Shown: positions 9,062 through 18,749 of the stretch, one piece after another
How positions within the stretch are numbered: the first letter of the stretch is position 1
How the letters are laid out: each line of letters opens with the position of its first letter
Assembly (NCBI GenBank): GCA_035283685.1
Contig: DATETJ010000009.1
Span: forward strand, 124,001 to 188,000
Source: Candidatus Bathyarchaeia archaeon
Lineage (GTDB): Archaea; Thermoproteota; Bathyarchaeia; Bathyarchaeales; Bathyarchaeaceae
DNA length: 64,000 bases
Direction: 5' to 3'
Program-made: the position numbers and the translations under genes
The notes under the pieces: generated by a model
What the model saw: the letters and a program-made list of their open reading frames with translations, nothing else
Database searches by the model: none
What the model was told of the DNA's origin: nothing

Positions 9062-9235
9062 TGGGTTTTCCTCGGAATGGAGTCTCGTGAGTCTAGAGAC
9101 ATCTGCGTTACATTGAATAAATCCATTATGAACTCATGATTTAGATTACTGCTTATGAACTAGAGACTGAAAGAGTGACGTAATCTACTTGGACGGAAAA
9201 ATCAGATAAAGTGAGAAAAAGTGGTTGGGAAGAGG

Positions 9236-10882
9236 CTAATACTCTTCGTCCATGCCTTCGCCTGGTCTGCCTGGACCTTTCTCTTCCTTGGGCCTTGTGG
9301 CAGCAATCACGTCGTCGATGCGCAGTATCATGCATGCAGCCTCTCCAGCCGATTTGATGGCCTGTTCCTTGACTCTCGAAGGTTCGATTACGCCTTCGCC
9401 ATGCATGTCCATGATCTTGCCTGTGAAAACATTGACGCCTTTGGCTTCGCCGCGAGCTTTCTCATGGGCTGACCTCAACCCAACCAAGATGTCTATGGGT
9501 TCTAACCCTGCGTTTTCAGCTAAGGTCTTGGGTATTACTTCCATGGATTCAGCAAACGCTTCAATGGCTAGCTGTTCTCTTCCACCGACTTCAGTGGCAT
9601 AGCCTCTGAGTTTTCTGGCAACCGCAGATTCGATGGCTCCTCCGCCAGGTACGATTTTGTTGTACTCGATGACATCAGAGACGACTGATAAGGCATCTTT
9701 CATGGCCCGTTCTGCTTCGTCCACCATTCGTTCAAGTCCAGCTCGGATGAGGATTGCCACTGATTTGGGATGTTTGCAGTTTTCGACAAACACCATCTTG
9801 TCTTCTCCGACCTTGCGTTCTTCAACAAGCCCTGCTTTGCCCAAGTCTTGTGCCTTGAGGTCTTTGAGATTGCTGGCCATTTTGCCTCCTGTGGCTCTTG
9901 CAAGTTTTTCCATGTCTGACTGTTTCACTCGGCGCGCCGCTAGAATGCCCTCTTTGGCCAGAAAGTGTTGCGCCATGTCATCGATGCCTTTTTGGCAGAA
10001 GACGACGTCTGCGTTTGAGGCTTTGATCTTGTCCACCATCTCTTTTAGCATGCGTGTTTCTTGGTCCAAAAATGCCTTGATTTGAGTTGGGTCTCGGATC
10101 CTGATTTCGGCGCTGAATTCTGTTTTTTCCACTTCTAGAGCCACGTCTAGGAGAGCTATTTTTGCGTTTTCGACGCGTTTTGGCATGCCGGGGTGGACCA
10201 CTTCTTTGTCGACTATGATGCCCTTCACTAGCTGTGAGTCGAATAGGCTTTTGCCTTCCTTCTTCACGATTTGAATTTGATCGATGTCGGCGATCATTCT
10301 GTCTCCGCGTTGCTCGGCGATCTGTTTGACTGCATCAATGGCAATTTCCGCGAAATGCTCTTTTGCCGCTCCAACAGCCTTACTTGCCATTGACGTTAAA
10401 GCCACTTTCTTGAGGGTTTCTCTGTCATTGATGTCAACTTTGGTGCCGAGTTTGTCCAATGTTTCAACGGCCATTTGAGTTGCTTTGCGGTAGCCGCTGA
10501 CAATCACCGTTGGATGAATGTTTTGATCGAGTAGTTCCTCAGCTCTTCGTAGGAGTTCCCCCGCCAGCACAACGGCTGTTGTGGTGCCGTCGCCGACCAT
10601 GTCGTCCTGCGTCTTGGCTACTTCGACAATCATTTTGGCCGCTGGATGTTCAACTTCCACTTCGTCGAGGATTGCTGCTCCGTCGTTTGTGATTGTTATG
10701 TCACCGAGGCTGTCGATCAGCATTTTGTCCATACCGCGAGGTCCTAGAGTAGTTCGCAGAACCTCTGAGATCACGCGCGCTGCCATGATGTTGTTTCGCT
10801 GCGCTTCTTTGCCTCTTCTCCGCGCTGTTCCTTCTTTCAGTATGAGCACAGGTTGTCCGCCCTGTGTTGTTAGGTAAGCCAT
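9236..10882 (-). CDS. thsA: Thermosome subunit (group II chaperonin)
   Basis: 548 residues, the normal thermosome length. The equatorial ATP site is intact: [12 protein letters not shown] near residue 45, [24 protein letters not shown] near 97, and the late VPGGGAIE motif near 415. The apical region (about 210-370) is typical. The C-terminus ends GEGMDEEY rather than in a long GGM repeat. Translation starts at the ATG at 10882 with GGAGG 11 bases upstream. It folds proteins in an ATP-driven double ring. The gene stands alone with its own strong promoter, and the archaeal histone gene follows upstream on the same strand. Confidence 0.97.
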   Translation of the reverse strand: MAYLTTQGGQPVLILKEGTARRRGKEAQRNNIMAARVISEVLRTTLGPRGMDKMLIDSLGDITITNDGAAILDEVEVEHPAAKMIVEVAKTQDDMVGDGTTTAVVLAGELLRRAEELLDQNIHPTVIVSGYRKATQMAVETLDKLGTKVDINDRETLKKVALTSMASKAVGAAKEHFAEIAIDAVKQIAEQRGDRMIADIDQIQIVKKEGKSLFDSQLVKGIIVDKEVVHPGMPKRVENAKIALLDVALEVEKTEFSAEIRIRDPTQIKAFLDQETRMLKEMVDKIKASNADVVFCQKGIDDMAQHFLAKEGILAARRVKQSDMEKLARATGGKMASNLKDLKAQDLGKAGLVEERKVGEDKMVFVENCKHPKSVAILIRAGLERMVDEAERAMKDALSVVSDVIEYNKIVPGGGAIESAVARKLRGYATEVGGREQLAIEAFAESMEVIPKTLAENAGLEPIDILVGLRSAHEKARGEAKGVNVFTGKIMDMHGEGVIEPSRVKEQAIKSAGEAACMILRIDDVIAATRPKEEKGPGRPGEGMDEEY

Positions 10883-10893
10883 GTTTCTAATTT

Positions 10894-10955
10894 CCTCCGA
10901 TTTACCTAGTTTTCTTTTAAACCTCTCACTACTGCATTTTTCTCGGAAATATAAA
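10894..10955 (-). promoter_or_regulatory. Promoter and ribosome-binding site of the thermosome gene
   Basis: Read on the minus strand, a TATA box (tttatattt, complement of 10947-10955) predicts a start about 26 bases downstream near 10924. The leader of about 42 bases contains GGAGG (complement of 10894-10898) shortly before the ATG at 10882. A second AT-rich box lies near 10912-10920 and could be an alternative. Confidence 0.55.
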
Positions 10956-11072
10956 CTTAACTCTCTTCTCGGTGACTAGCTTGGAGAAGGAAAGTCTCTG
11001 GTTATGTTCTTGCCTGGAGAGTTTTGGAGGTTTGTTAGCTTGTTTCAAAACTGGAGGATGAGCGAGAAGCGT

Positions 11073-11303
11073 CTATTTGCTCATGACTTTTCTGGATGCT
11101 ATTTCTATGTCTTCGGATTTTATTGTTTTTCGTCCGGCGTGCATGGCGTAGTCCATTGCTTCGCGTGCGATTTTTACGCCGATTTCGTCGAGGACTTTGG
11201 CTAGGGTTTTTGCTGCGCTTTCGCTTACTCTGTCTGCGCCTGCTTTTTTGCATATTCTGTGCATAGGAGCCACGGCTAGTTCTGGACCTGCCATTTTAAC
11301 CAT
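11073..11303 (-). CDS. Archaeal histone
   Basis: 76 residues from the ATG at 11303, or 73 from the ATG at 11294; neither has a clear Shine-Dalgarno, and the promoter suggests a very short leader. It is a single histone fold: LAVAPMHRICKKAGADRVS (helix 1), ESAAKTLAKVLDEIGVKIA with flanking residues (helix 2), and GRKTIKSEDIEIA before helix 3. The C-terminus MSK has no tail. The protein dimerises and wraps DNA as in HMf-type histones. The neighbouring thermosome gene is a separate transcription unit. Confidence 0.93.
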   Translation of the reverse strand: MVKMAGPELAVAPMHRICKKAGADRVSESAAKTLAKVLDEIGVKIAREAMDYAMHAGRKTIKSEDIEIASRKVMSK

Positions 11304-11331
11304 CCCGTAGGCTTCTTTTTCTATTTTAGGC

Positions 11332-11341
11332 AGTATTTAAG
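11332..11341 (-). promoter_or_regulatory. TATA box of the histone gene
   Basis: On the minus strand the sequence cttaaatact lies about 30-38 bases ahead of the ATG at 11303. Transcription would start near 11310, so the mRNA would be leaderless or nearly so. This agrees with the absence of a Shine-Dalgarno. Confidence 0.6.
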
Positions 11342-11481
11342 ACTTGTGAGCAGTGGGCTTAGTATGGTTAGTATGAGTTTGGAAAAATTTTTTCAGGGTG
11401 AAAGTTGAGCTTTTCAGTTTGCGTCTTGGGTTCTGTTGTTGTTTCTGTATGGTGTTTTGGGCGCTGATGACCGGTGTTCTA

Positions 11482-11547
11482 GCGTGACGTTCTATGTTGG
11501 CATGCGTGACGTTTAATGTTGGTTTGCGTGGTGTTTAGGTATGTTGC
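11482..11547. repeat. Three imperfect 22-bp tandem repeats
   Basis: Units begin at 11482, 11504 and 11526. The first two share GCGTGACGTT and ATGTTGG with two internal differences; the third (GCGTGGTGTTTAGGTATGTTG) is more diverged. The exact 22-base spacing shows a local duplication. Function unknown; no gene is near enough for this to be an obvious operator. Confidence 0.6.
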
Positions 11548-12131
11548 CGAGGCTCTGCGGAAAGAGAAATTTCAGAAGAAGAAGGCGCTATGCCCCTTAT
11601 ACCTTCTTCTATCATGTAGTGTTGGGACTGCTTGGACAGTTGTAGTTGAACATGCAGGCGTAGGCTGTTTGTGTGGGGTCTGAGTTTTTCATGTGTCGTT
11701 ACCTTCGGCTTAGAAACCGTAATAATACCGAGGTTCTGTGCGTGTGTGCGCGTGTGGCTGTGTGAAGTTGTTGTTGACGTTGAAGGGTTTGCCACAACAA
11801 CTCTTTGGATGTCTAGGCAAGTGGCTTCAGAAGTAGTAGTATGCGCCGCGTGTTTGATGGACTACTACTTCTATGCTGGTGCTGCGATGCGAGTTGAAGG
11901 CTGTGTGAGTGTCGTCGTCAAGTTGTTCCTAGTGACATCAACGAGTCATGGCGTTGTTTCTTGCGGTCTGTTTTGGTTTCAGGGTGATGTTTCTGGCTTA
12001 TTTGCTGCTGTCTTGTGACGAGTTTCATCACTGTTTAGGTTGAATGAATAATGGTTTGCTGTCTGTTTTGGATGGTTCAACATTCGGCTTGCGTGTAGTT
12101 GAAGGCTGTAGCTCTTTTTGGGAAGCTGAGA

Positions 12132-12172
12132 ACGACTTATCCCACAGCTTTGAACTGTGACATTTGAGTCGT
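12132..12172. other. Nested hairpin in the gene-poor stretch
   Basis: ACGACT (12132-12137) pairs with AGTCGT (12167-12172), and inside it CACAG (12143-12147) pairs with CTGTG (12155-12159) around a 7-base loop. This is a modest structure in a noncoding region, possibly part of a small RNA or the 3' end of the transcript from the minus-strand gene at 12413-12907. Confidence 0.3.
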
Positions 12173-12412
12173 GGGCTATGGGATCGTAGTTTAGCTTGCA
12201 CTGTCATTCGGCTGGCGATGTCTCCTGCTAAATCCTCATTTCTTGTTGGCTGCCATGTTGGATAATCGAATGCTTGAACACTACTAAGTTGATTAATTAT
12301 GAGCGCGTGCCAGTTGATCCCTTCTTGTTTGCATCGCTCCTTGTAATCTAGTTATGACAGATCTACAAAAATGGACAAAAAAGAGGGAATCGTGTGGAGA
12401 GACTTGATCTTT

Positions 12413-12907
12413 TCACTCTGGACCGAATCCACCTATCCACATTATGCCTGCGGCAGTTACTGGGGTGGGTGGAGGAACTGGGAATGGCGTTGTCACGCCG
12501 CGGACGTGGGCGTCGCTTTCAAGCAGGTATGCCCATGCTCCTGTGGCAGCGGTTATCCAGCCGTTTGACTTGAATTCAAAGCTCTTGAAGCTCCATACGC
12601 CTTCTTGATACATTGTGATTGATCCGTAGGTTGTCGTGATGATCCATGTTTCGGAATAATGTTCTGTGATGCCGGGAAAACTAGCACTGATCAGGCTGAG
12701 TGTGACAGTTCCTTCGATGTCTCCTGAAATGGTTCCAATCCACGTGTATGGCGACGAGCCCCCAAAGCCAACCCAATCCCAATTGAGCTGAAAAGACACG
12801 TCGCATCTAAGAGGCTCGTTGGGCTGTGCTGAAACTGCGGGCATCGACAGCGCGGACAGAAGCGCAACGAAACACAGCATGAGGGGCGTTAATAGCATCT
12901 TTCTCAT
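12413..12907 (-). CDS. Small secreted protein, hypothetical
   Basis: 164 residues from the ATG at 12907, fixed by GGAGGTGA about 8 bases upstream. The N-terminus MRKMLL plus a hydrophobic core ending AVSAQP is a classical cleavable signal peptide (cleavage about residue 28). The mature region is rich in Trp, Gly, Ser and Thr in alternating beta-strand patterns (IGTISGDIEGTVTLSL, TGAWAYLLESDAHVRG), suggesting one small beta-barrel or sandwich. The C-terminus is Pro-rich. I do not recognise the family. Its 5' region carries leader copy A, almost the same as the one ahead of the giant gene upstream, so the two are probably co-regulated. Confidence 0.8.
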   Translation of the reverse strand: MRKMLLTPLMLCFVALLSALSMPAVSAQPNEPLRCDVSFQLNWDWVGFGGSSPYTWIGTISGDIEGTVTLSLISASFPGITEHYSETWIITTTYGSITMYQEGVWSFKSFEFKSNGWITAATGAWAYLLESDAHVRGVTTPFPVPPPTPVTAAGIMWIGGFGPE

Positions 12908-12946
12908 TTCTCTTTCACCTCCTTTCTCCATTCATTTTCTTTCATC

Positions 12947-13148
12947 GCATTTTTCCATTCTTTTTTCAATTATTCAACAGCGCCTCAGGAAGAACCGGCT
13001 ACCCGAGAGGCTCCGAAAGCACAATTCAACCATAAGGATTGTCTAGAAAACTACGCTATGGGGAAAATACATAGGCTTTTTTCCCGAGAAGGGAAAAACA
13101 ACGATAAGACACAGGAAAAAAGAGAGGATTTAACTTTCTTCTTGCCGA
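12947..13148 (-). promoter_or_regulatory. Duplicated ~200-nt leader element, copy A
   Basis: This 202-base block aligns end to end with 18750-18952. On the minus strand it ends about 40 bases before the ATG at 12907. Conserved parts include a hairpin (tttttccc 13078-13085 with gggaaaaa 13091-13098), a CAATCC-TTATGGTT-GAATTG hairpin, and a GCCTC/GAGGC stem. The repeat of position relative to two secreted-protein genes suggests a cis-acting RNA leader or shared regulatory region. A duplicated gene remnant is the main alternative. Confidence 0.6.
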
Positions 13149-13210
13149 GTGAGCCACAGCTAAGTTGAGTGAGTCAGAAAAAAGAGGGGGAGGTTTGGGT
13201 TTAAAGGAGT

Positions 13211-16200
13211 CTACAGGTTTTGTTCGAGTTGGTCTATCCAGTCTTCGGCAGGAATGCTCCATGACCATGAGTAGGCGTTTTTGATTGTGCGTTGGGAGTA
13301 TCCGAAAGCGGTTTTGTAGTAGTCGACGGCTTTTGAGAGCCATCCTTGGGCAAGCCAGTAGTCGCCTTGGACGATGGAGTTGTCTGCGTAGGTGATTTCG
13401 TTCCAGAGCCAAGCTCGACTGTAGCCCAGTCGCGATTCTGAGTCTTCAACTGCGTCGACGGATAGGGCTCTTTCTGATTGTGCCTCGAACTTGGCTTTGC
13501 TTGACATCACCGTGTTTATTGCATCGAGCTGCTGGATGATTTGGTCTGCGGTGTTGCTTGGCATGTAGCCGTATTTGACCCAGTTCTTCAGGTCGTTCTT
13601 CAGGTATTCAAGTCTGCTTACTGCGAATTTGAGGGCGATCAAGCCTTCTGGTTTGTCGTCGAAGCCGTGTTTGACTGTGTCAAGATAGTTTATTGCGTTT
13701 GTGATGTCGGTTTCTGTTCTTGCAAGGTCGCCTATTATCCGGTCGTGCTTGTACTGATCAATGTTTCTGTCTTCATAGAGAGTTGACACGTGTTCTCGCA
13801 GAATTCTGATTCTCTCAAGTGCGTTTGTCAGGTGGTAGTCTAATACGAATATGCTTGCTTGTGTTGTCGCTTTTGACTGCGCCCATCCAACTGATGTGGC
13901 GCTTGCGTTGAAGTATTTGAAGCCAGGTGTCGCGTATCTTGGGATGGTTGCTGTCACCGGGATGGTGATGGAGCCTCCTTCTGGGATGAAGACTTTTTGT
14001 GTCGTCCATGAAAACCATTGTAGGTGGGCTTGATTTTGGAGCGGTATTCCGGTGTTGGTCAGCGCTATTGTTATTGCGTCGTCGAAGTTTTCGTTGTTGT
14101 AGACTTCAACGTTGAGGTCAACAGGGAACTGCGTCTGTGTGGTCATGGCTGGCATCGTCAGGGTCGAGGCTTCTGGTATGACGGCAACGGTCAAGCTGCC
14201 CTCTGGCGTGGTTGGCAACATGGGTGTGAAGTCAAGTGTTAGTGTAGCGTCTGCGCTGTCTGTTGCGCTCGGTGAGTTTTGTGAGGCTGCGGTCACCCTG
14301 AAGTTGTAGTCTTTTAGTATGAAGGCAGTTTCCGACGGTGGCGTGACGAACAAGTCTACTGTGGCTGTTTCGCTTGGGTTGACTGTGATCGATGCCTGAG
14401 AGAAGTAGAACCATGTCGGGTCTAGTCCCTGCAAAGTTGGGTCGTAGGTGTCGGGCACGTTTCCAGTGTTGTGGATACTTACGGTGTATTTTGTGGTTTT
14501 GAGTTCGTTGCCCGCTACTTGCGGGTCAATCGAGATGTCAACTCCATAACTTGGAATAACAACTGAGATGGTTGCTGGCGTGGTTGGGAAAACTCCCATT
14601 AGGCTGTCGTCAGATCTGTCGGTGTCGTTGTCAAAAGCTGTTGAAAACCATTGAATTCTTTGGTTGAGGTGCGCGGTCCATTCGCTCCTTAATATGTCGT
14701 ACCAGTAAACTCCTTGGGAAGAGCCTTGTGGGAGCATCCAATTCCAGTGTGAAAACCCGTCGGGGGATTCGTATCTGTAGTAGAAGTACACCCAAGAAAT
14801 ATCACTGTCGTCTGTCCATCGCACTGATAGTCGAATGTCTGATGGATATTCATGTGTGTATATTTGTCCGTCAGGCGGATTGAGAGCTGATCCTGCTGGC
14901 GCATCTGTGTCGTCATCGTCCACTATTGCAAGTCTCCCGCGGGCAAAACTGGAAAGCTCGGGATTGCTTACGCTTTCAACATTCACTCTGAAGTATGTCC
15001 ATATTGGAGGTTTGACCAGGTCCCAAAAGGGGGGATCCACAAGCGGCAGGGAAACACTCAACGTTCTGTTCGTAGCTCCGCCTGGTCCCAACGTAACTGG
15101 AAGTTTGGACAGCTTTTCGTAAGGGTTGTCGAACTCAAAATCCAGACCGTGTAATTTTACGTACCAGTTGGTTGTTATCCTGTAAGTTTCCGTGACAGCG
15201 TTAGGGTTGTAGATTGCCACTCTCCATCTTACTGTCTGCCCTGGCTCACCGTATTGACTGCGCTTTTCCGGCGGAGAGATAGTGACACGCGGGTTCGCGT
15301 TGAGTGTAATGTATTGTAGCGCGTTGTCTAGGATTAGCGTGGTCTGTTTTGTTGTTTCTACGTGTCCTAGTCTATCGATGCTGTAGTAGCTTATGTTGTG
15401 CGGGCCGTCACTGTACGCCCTTGTGAGAGGGTTGAATTCGTCGCCTAGTACTATTGGCTCTCCCGTGCATAACAGGTCCAATGTGGGATGCCTAAAGCAT
15501 CTCATTGCTGGTCTTGGACTCATGTAGTTTTTCCACTCGCCGTCGTCGACCTTGTAGTAGGTTTCAGGTGCGCCCGAAACGTCGTCCACGTTGAATTCCA
15601 TGACTGTGTCCGACGTCACGTAGGTGTTTCCCAACGCGTCAGTGAATCGAGGTTCGTCGACCTCCAGTGTTGTCTGTGGTGGGCCGTTGTTTAGGTGCAA
15701 GATCTGTACGTGTCTCTGTTCTGTTCCGTCGCCGTACGGTTCCTGGGTTTGGTAGCCTTGTGCAGCGTATTCGAGAATGTATACCCCATCCTCAAGAGGA
15801 ATAGGAAAAGGCGAGCATATTAGCATGTCATCTGTAAAGTGGCATTCGACACCCTCAAGCTTAATTGAGACTGTGGCGGAGTTTGCTTCGAACCTGCCTC
15901 GGCTCCATGAAGGCATGGGATCGCCTACCTTCCAGTAACGATATTGTAGGCGGTTGTAGTCGAGTCCACTGGCAGTCAATGTCAAAGACGTGTCAGATGT
16001 GATGACCGCTTTTCCATCACTTGAGATGTAACTAGGGCTTCCAAAGGTTAGACGACTCGACGGCGTGACATATGGATGACCAACTTCGTATATGCGGTAT
16101 CTAAGAGAGAAACAGCTTCCTTGGGGTGCTTTCCAGTCTTCGTAGCAACCATCGTGATTCCCCTCATTACTGTATCCTTCCCTTGCGAATAGGTTGTGAT

Positions 16201-18697
16201 ACCACGGTCCGTCGCCTTCCTTTTTCACTCGGTCATAAAGCTGAGGATCGTGGGAATGCCATGATTCGTCCCAACGATAAGGTGCTTCCATCCAGTATTC
16301 GCCTGATGTGCTCTCTGAGATCACCCCGAAGTCGTGCCACGAGTAATACCTCTGTTCGGCTACTCCAGGGTTATCGTCCACGTAACCGTGAACTAAATCC
16401 TTGTCATCTTCATATCCTGAGACCCACAAGTGAATGTTGTCGGATGGAAATACGGCAACATATTGGGACTGATCCAGGTAGTATCTGTCGTCTGTCACAT
16501 CGCCTGGAAGAGATAGCCAAAACCATTTATCATTAACGTTTGCTGCCAGACGATATTCTCCCTGATCGCCCCAGCCTTCTAGTTTGTCCCTTATACTGAT
16601 GCTATCAAATTCAATGTAGAATTCCCGAGCTGGTTGTAAAGGCACGTAGTCCCAGCGAGCCTCAATAGAGCGCGAATAAGTCTGGCCAACGTAGGTGTCC
16701 AAGGGCAATTTGACGTGAATTTTGCTTTCATTTGGCAAGGGAGTGACTATTGGATTATGTCCTCCGCCGACAGGGCCAGAAAGTATGCGATATTGAATCT
16801 CTGGATAATACCCTGGATAGATTTCAGGAGGACGTGGAGGCATTTGAACATCAAACTCCCAGTCTTGCCAAACCTCAACGCTGCCCATCAAGTTGGACCA
16901 CGGCTGGTATTGTGCATCTTCTGCCGTGATACAAGCGTCTCCATGTCCAGGATGATGAATATCGTTGCACAGATATTCGTGCGTGGCTCCTCCGCCTCGC
17001 GTATTGAACCAGATGTCAGTTCGTACTCCGGGAGTGTATGTTCCCCATAGGCTGCTGTCTGAGGACCATCGCATAGGCACTTGCCGCTGGGTTGCAATGC
17101 CGACTACAGGATGGAACTCGGTCTTGGGTTCGTGTCCGCAATCCCAAATCCACAGTCCCGTAAGCCAAACTCGATCACCTACGCTTGGCCAAGCGAACTG
17201 GTGGAAGTAGTCTGTTTCCCACTCCATGTGCATTTCATGGTCACCCAGATTTTCTACTTGCCCGTAGTCTGGGCTTACACCTGATAGCAGATGGTAATAT
17301 TCGGGGTCAAGCCTTACGTTGAAGACAAAGTCTTGAGACTCGTGGTTGAAAGGATGGTCCATCGAGGACACCCTAGCATATCTAACCTCGCCAGTTGCCT
17401 GCTTTGGCATGTTGTCACCGTCATACACGGGCATCCATGTGTCACCCCACGGCATCTCTGTAATGTACTTCTCCCACCAGTCTATGAGCGGCTCACAACG
17501 CTCATAGAAGTTGCTCGGCCTGGAAAGCTGAGCTTTCACAGGTTCAATCCTGAACGAAAAGACCGACAGAAAGGACGCTGCGAGAACAATGGCAAGAACC
17601 ACCACCGACCCTTGATTGACGAGTCTACGCATCGGCAAGAATCCTCGCACGCCTGACCTTTTCTTCGCGCAAACAATGGTAGCAGCGAGACCAGAGAAAG
17701 CCAAAGTCAACTCAACAGGATATCTCCTTTCTGCGATGACTGGAACCGATTCGACGCTCTGCAATGGAGCTGCAAGCACTTTGTCAATGCTCGCTTTCAA
17801 CGTTGACTCAGTGTTGAAGCCTCTGAAATCACGATACAAATACCCTTTTGCACTCTTTTCAAAAATCAAGAGCATCGTTGGAAATCCGTTTACGCCAAAC
17901 TCTCCTAACACCTGTGTGTTCTCGTCACCGTTGACGCGAATGAAAACAACTTCATCCTTGTACAAAGTCTCGAACTCGTTGACAATCGGCGTCTGTTTGG
18001 CACAGTAATGACACCAGTCTGTGTAGAAATACACAAACGCCATCTTGCCCGAATTCAACACTGGATCAATCTTTGGACTCAAAGAATACACGCTGGACAT
18101 GTAAGGGCCTTCAGAACTCACAAACCGCATCGTAGGCACAGTAGAGTGAAACACAACATAGGCAACCAGCAGACCAAGCGAAACAACAACCAGTACCGTT
18201 GTCCACCACTTAACTCTAGCCATGCGCTTCATTCCAGCAAGCTTACTGGACATCGAGCCAAGCATTGACGAACCAAGAATCACTGCGAACATGCCGAGAG
18301 CATATACAGATGGCGTGAAACCGAGAATCGTTGGCGGTCCACTGCACGTTGCGCTTGTTGCAGCGCACAGCAGAGAGTCAGAGGCGAAAGATTCAATGTA
18401 GATCAGGTAGCCAGAGACCAGTACTCCAAGCATCGAAAACGCGGCAACCGCCTTGATCACCGTGCCCTTCATCTTAAGCTTCAAGCCGACCAACGAAGCG
18501 ATCAGAACGGTCACTGCGAGACCTCTCAGAATCCAACAGAAAACACACGGTTGAGCAACGAAAGCCTGCAGGGCAAAGCTGCCCAACACAGCAAACGAAG
18601 AAAGAGCCAGTGTTATGCCCAAGAAACCATTCTGAAGTCCTGAAACAGATGAATCGATAGCTTCCGCTGACACTTCGAAATTTTTGAAATCTTTCAA
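13211..18697 (-). CDS. DsbB/VKOR-like + thioredoxin + giant extracellular domain fusion
   Basis: 1828 codons in one uninterrupted frame. Residues about 20-185 form a polytopic DsbB/VKOR-like domain with CVFC (Cys51/Cys54) and a second Cys pair (Cys111, Cys118). A thioredoxin domain (about 205-310) follows with DWCHYC (Cys229/Cys232) and cis-Pro273. Two more hydrophobic helices come next, the second (about 363-382) preceded by MRRLVNQG and ending VKAQ like a signal peptide. The remaining ~1440 residues are extracellular: Trp/Tyr-rich beta domains with scattered Cys, several Ig/CARDB-like repeats (about 900-1600), and a helical C-terminal domain. The called start is TTG at 18697 with GGTGAG 4 bases upstream; see findings on an alternative. 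A reasonable role is disulfide formation in its own or other exported domains. Confidence 0.8.
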   Translation of the reverse strand: MKDFKNFEVSAEAIDSSVSGLQNGFLGITLALSSFAVLGSFALQAFVAQPCVFCWILRGLAVTVLIASLVGLKLKMKGTVIKAVAAFSMLGVLVSGYLIYIESFASDSLLCAATSATCSGPPTILGFTPSVYALGMFAVILGSSMLGSMSSKLAGMKRMARVKWWTTVLVVVSLGLLVAYVVFHSTVPTMRFVSSEGPYMSSVYSLSPKIDPVLNSGKMAFVYFYTDWCHYCAKQTPIVNEFETLYKDEVVFIRVNGDENTQVLGEFGVNGFPTMLLIFEKSAKGYLYRDFRGFNTESTLKASIDKVLAAPLQSVESVPVIAERRYPVELTLAFSGLAATIVCAKKRSGVRGFLPMRRLVNQGSVVVLAIVLAASFLSVFSFRIEPVKAQLSRPSNFYERCEPLIDWWEKYITEMPWGDTWMPVYDGDNMPKQATGEVRYARVSSMDHPFNHESQDFVFNVRLDPEYYHLLSGVSPDYGQVENLGDHEMHMEWETDYFHQFAWPSVGDRVWLTGLWIWDCGHEPKTEFHPVVGIATQRQVPMRWSSDSSLWGTYTPGVRTDIWFNTRGGGATHEYLCNDIHHPGHGDACITAEDAQYQPWSNLMGSVEVWQDWEFDVQMPPRPPEIYPGYYPEIQYRILSGPVGGGHNPIVTPLPNESKIHVKLPLDTYVGQTYSRSIEARWDYVPLQPAREFYIEFDSISIRDKLEGWGDQGEYRLAANVNDKWFWLSLPGDVTDDRYYLDQSQYVAVFPSDNIHLWVSGYEDDKDLVHGYVDDNPGVAEQRYYSWHDFGVISESTSGEYWMEAPYRWDESWHSHDPQLYDRVKKEGDGPWYHNLFAREGYSNEGNHDGCYEDWKAPQGSCFSLRYRIYEVGHPYVTPSSRLTFGSPSYISSDGKAVITSDTSLTLTASGLDYNRLQYRYWKVGDPMPSWSRGRFEANSATVSIKLEGVECHFTDDMLICSPFPIPLEDGVYILEYAAQGYQTQEPYGDGTEQRHVQILHLNNGPPQTTLEVDEPRFTDALGNTYVTSDTVMEFNVDDVSGAPETYYKVDDGEWKNYMSPRPAMRCFRHPTLDLLCTGEPIVLGDEFNPLTRAYSDGPHNISYYSIDRLGHVETTKQTTLILDNALQYITLNANPRVTISPPEKRSQYGEPGQTVRWRVAIYNPNAVTETYRITTNWYVKLHGLDFEFDNPYEKLSKLPVTLGPGGATNRTLSVSLPLVDPPFWDLVKPPIWTYFRVNVESVSNPELSSFARGRLAIVDDDDTDAPAGSALNPPDGQIYTHEYPSDIRLSVRWTDDSDISWVYFYYRYESPDGFSHWNWMLPQGSSQGVYWYDILRSEWTAHLNQRIQWFSTAFDNDTDRSDDSLMGVFPTTPATISVVIPSYGVDISIDPQVAGNELKTTKYTVSIHNTGNVPDTYDPTLQGLDPTWFYFSQASITVNPSETATVDLFVTPPSETAFILKDYNFRVTAASQNSPSATDSADATLTLDFTPMLPTTPEGSLTVAVIPEASTLTMPAMTTQTQFPVDLNVEVYNNENFDDAITIALTNTGIPLQNQAHLQWFSWTTQKVFIPEGGSITIPVTATIPRYATPGFKYFNASATSVGWAQSKATTQASIFVLDYHLTNALERIRILREHVSTLYEDRNIDQYKHDRIIGDLARTETDITNAINYLDTVKHGFDDKPEGLIALKFAVSRLEYLKNDLKNWVKYGYMPSNTADQIIQQLDAINTVMSSKAKFEAQSERALSVDAVEDSESRLGYSRAWLWNEITYADNSIVQGDYWLAQGWLSKAVDYYKTAFGYSQRTIKNAYSWSWSIPAEDWIDQLEQNL

Positions 18698-18749
18698 TTT
18701 CTCACCAACTGCGCTAAGACAAACGTTCTCTTCAACAGCTTTTTCAAAT

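Larger units (their letters stand above)
11342..12412. other. 1.1-kb gene-poor, G+T-rich stretch
   Basis: The plus strand is markedly rich in G and T over most of this region. Open frames at 11535-11795 (minus) and 11671-12018 (plus) have skewed composition and no ribosome-binding site, so I do not call them. It contains a 22-bp tandem repeat near 11482 and a nested hairpin near 12132. I saw no RNase P, SRP or tRNA signature. It could hold an unannotated noncoding RNA or decayed sequence. Confidence 0.45.

Noticed and set aside
11463-11500. Possible C/D box RNA (CTGATGA near 11464)
   Set aside because: A C-box-like string is present, but no D or D' box (CTGA) at suitable spacing.
11535-11795. 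86-codon minus-strand open frame
   Set aside because: Ser/Thr/His-rich low-complexity translation of the skewed strand, no start signal.
11671-12018. 115-codon plus-strand open frame in the gene-poor stretch
   Set aside because: Composition dominated by Val, Cys, Phe and Gly reflects the G+T skew; no Shine-Dalgarno and no recognisable fold.
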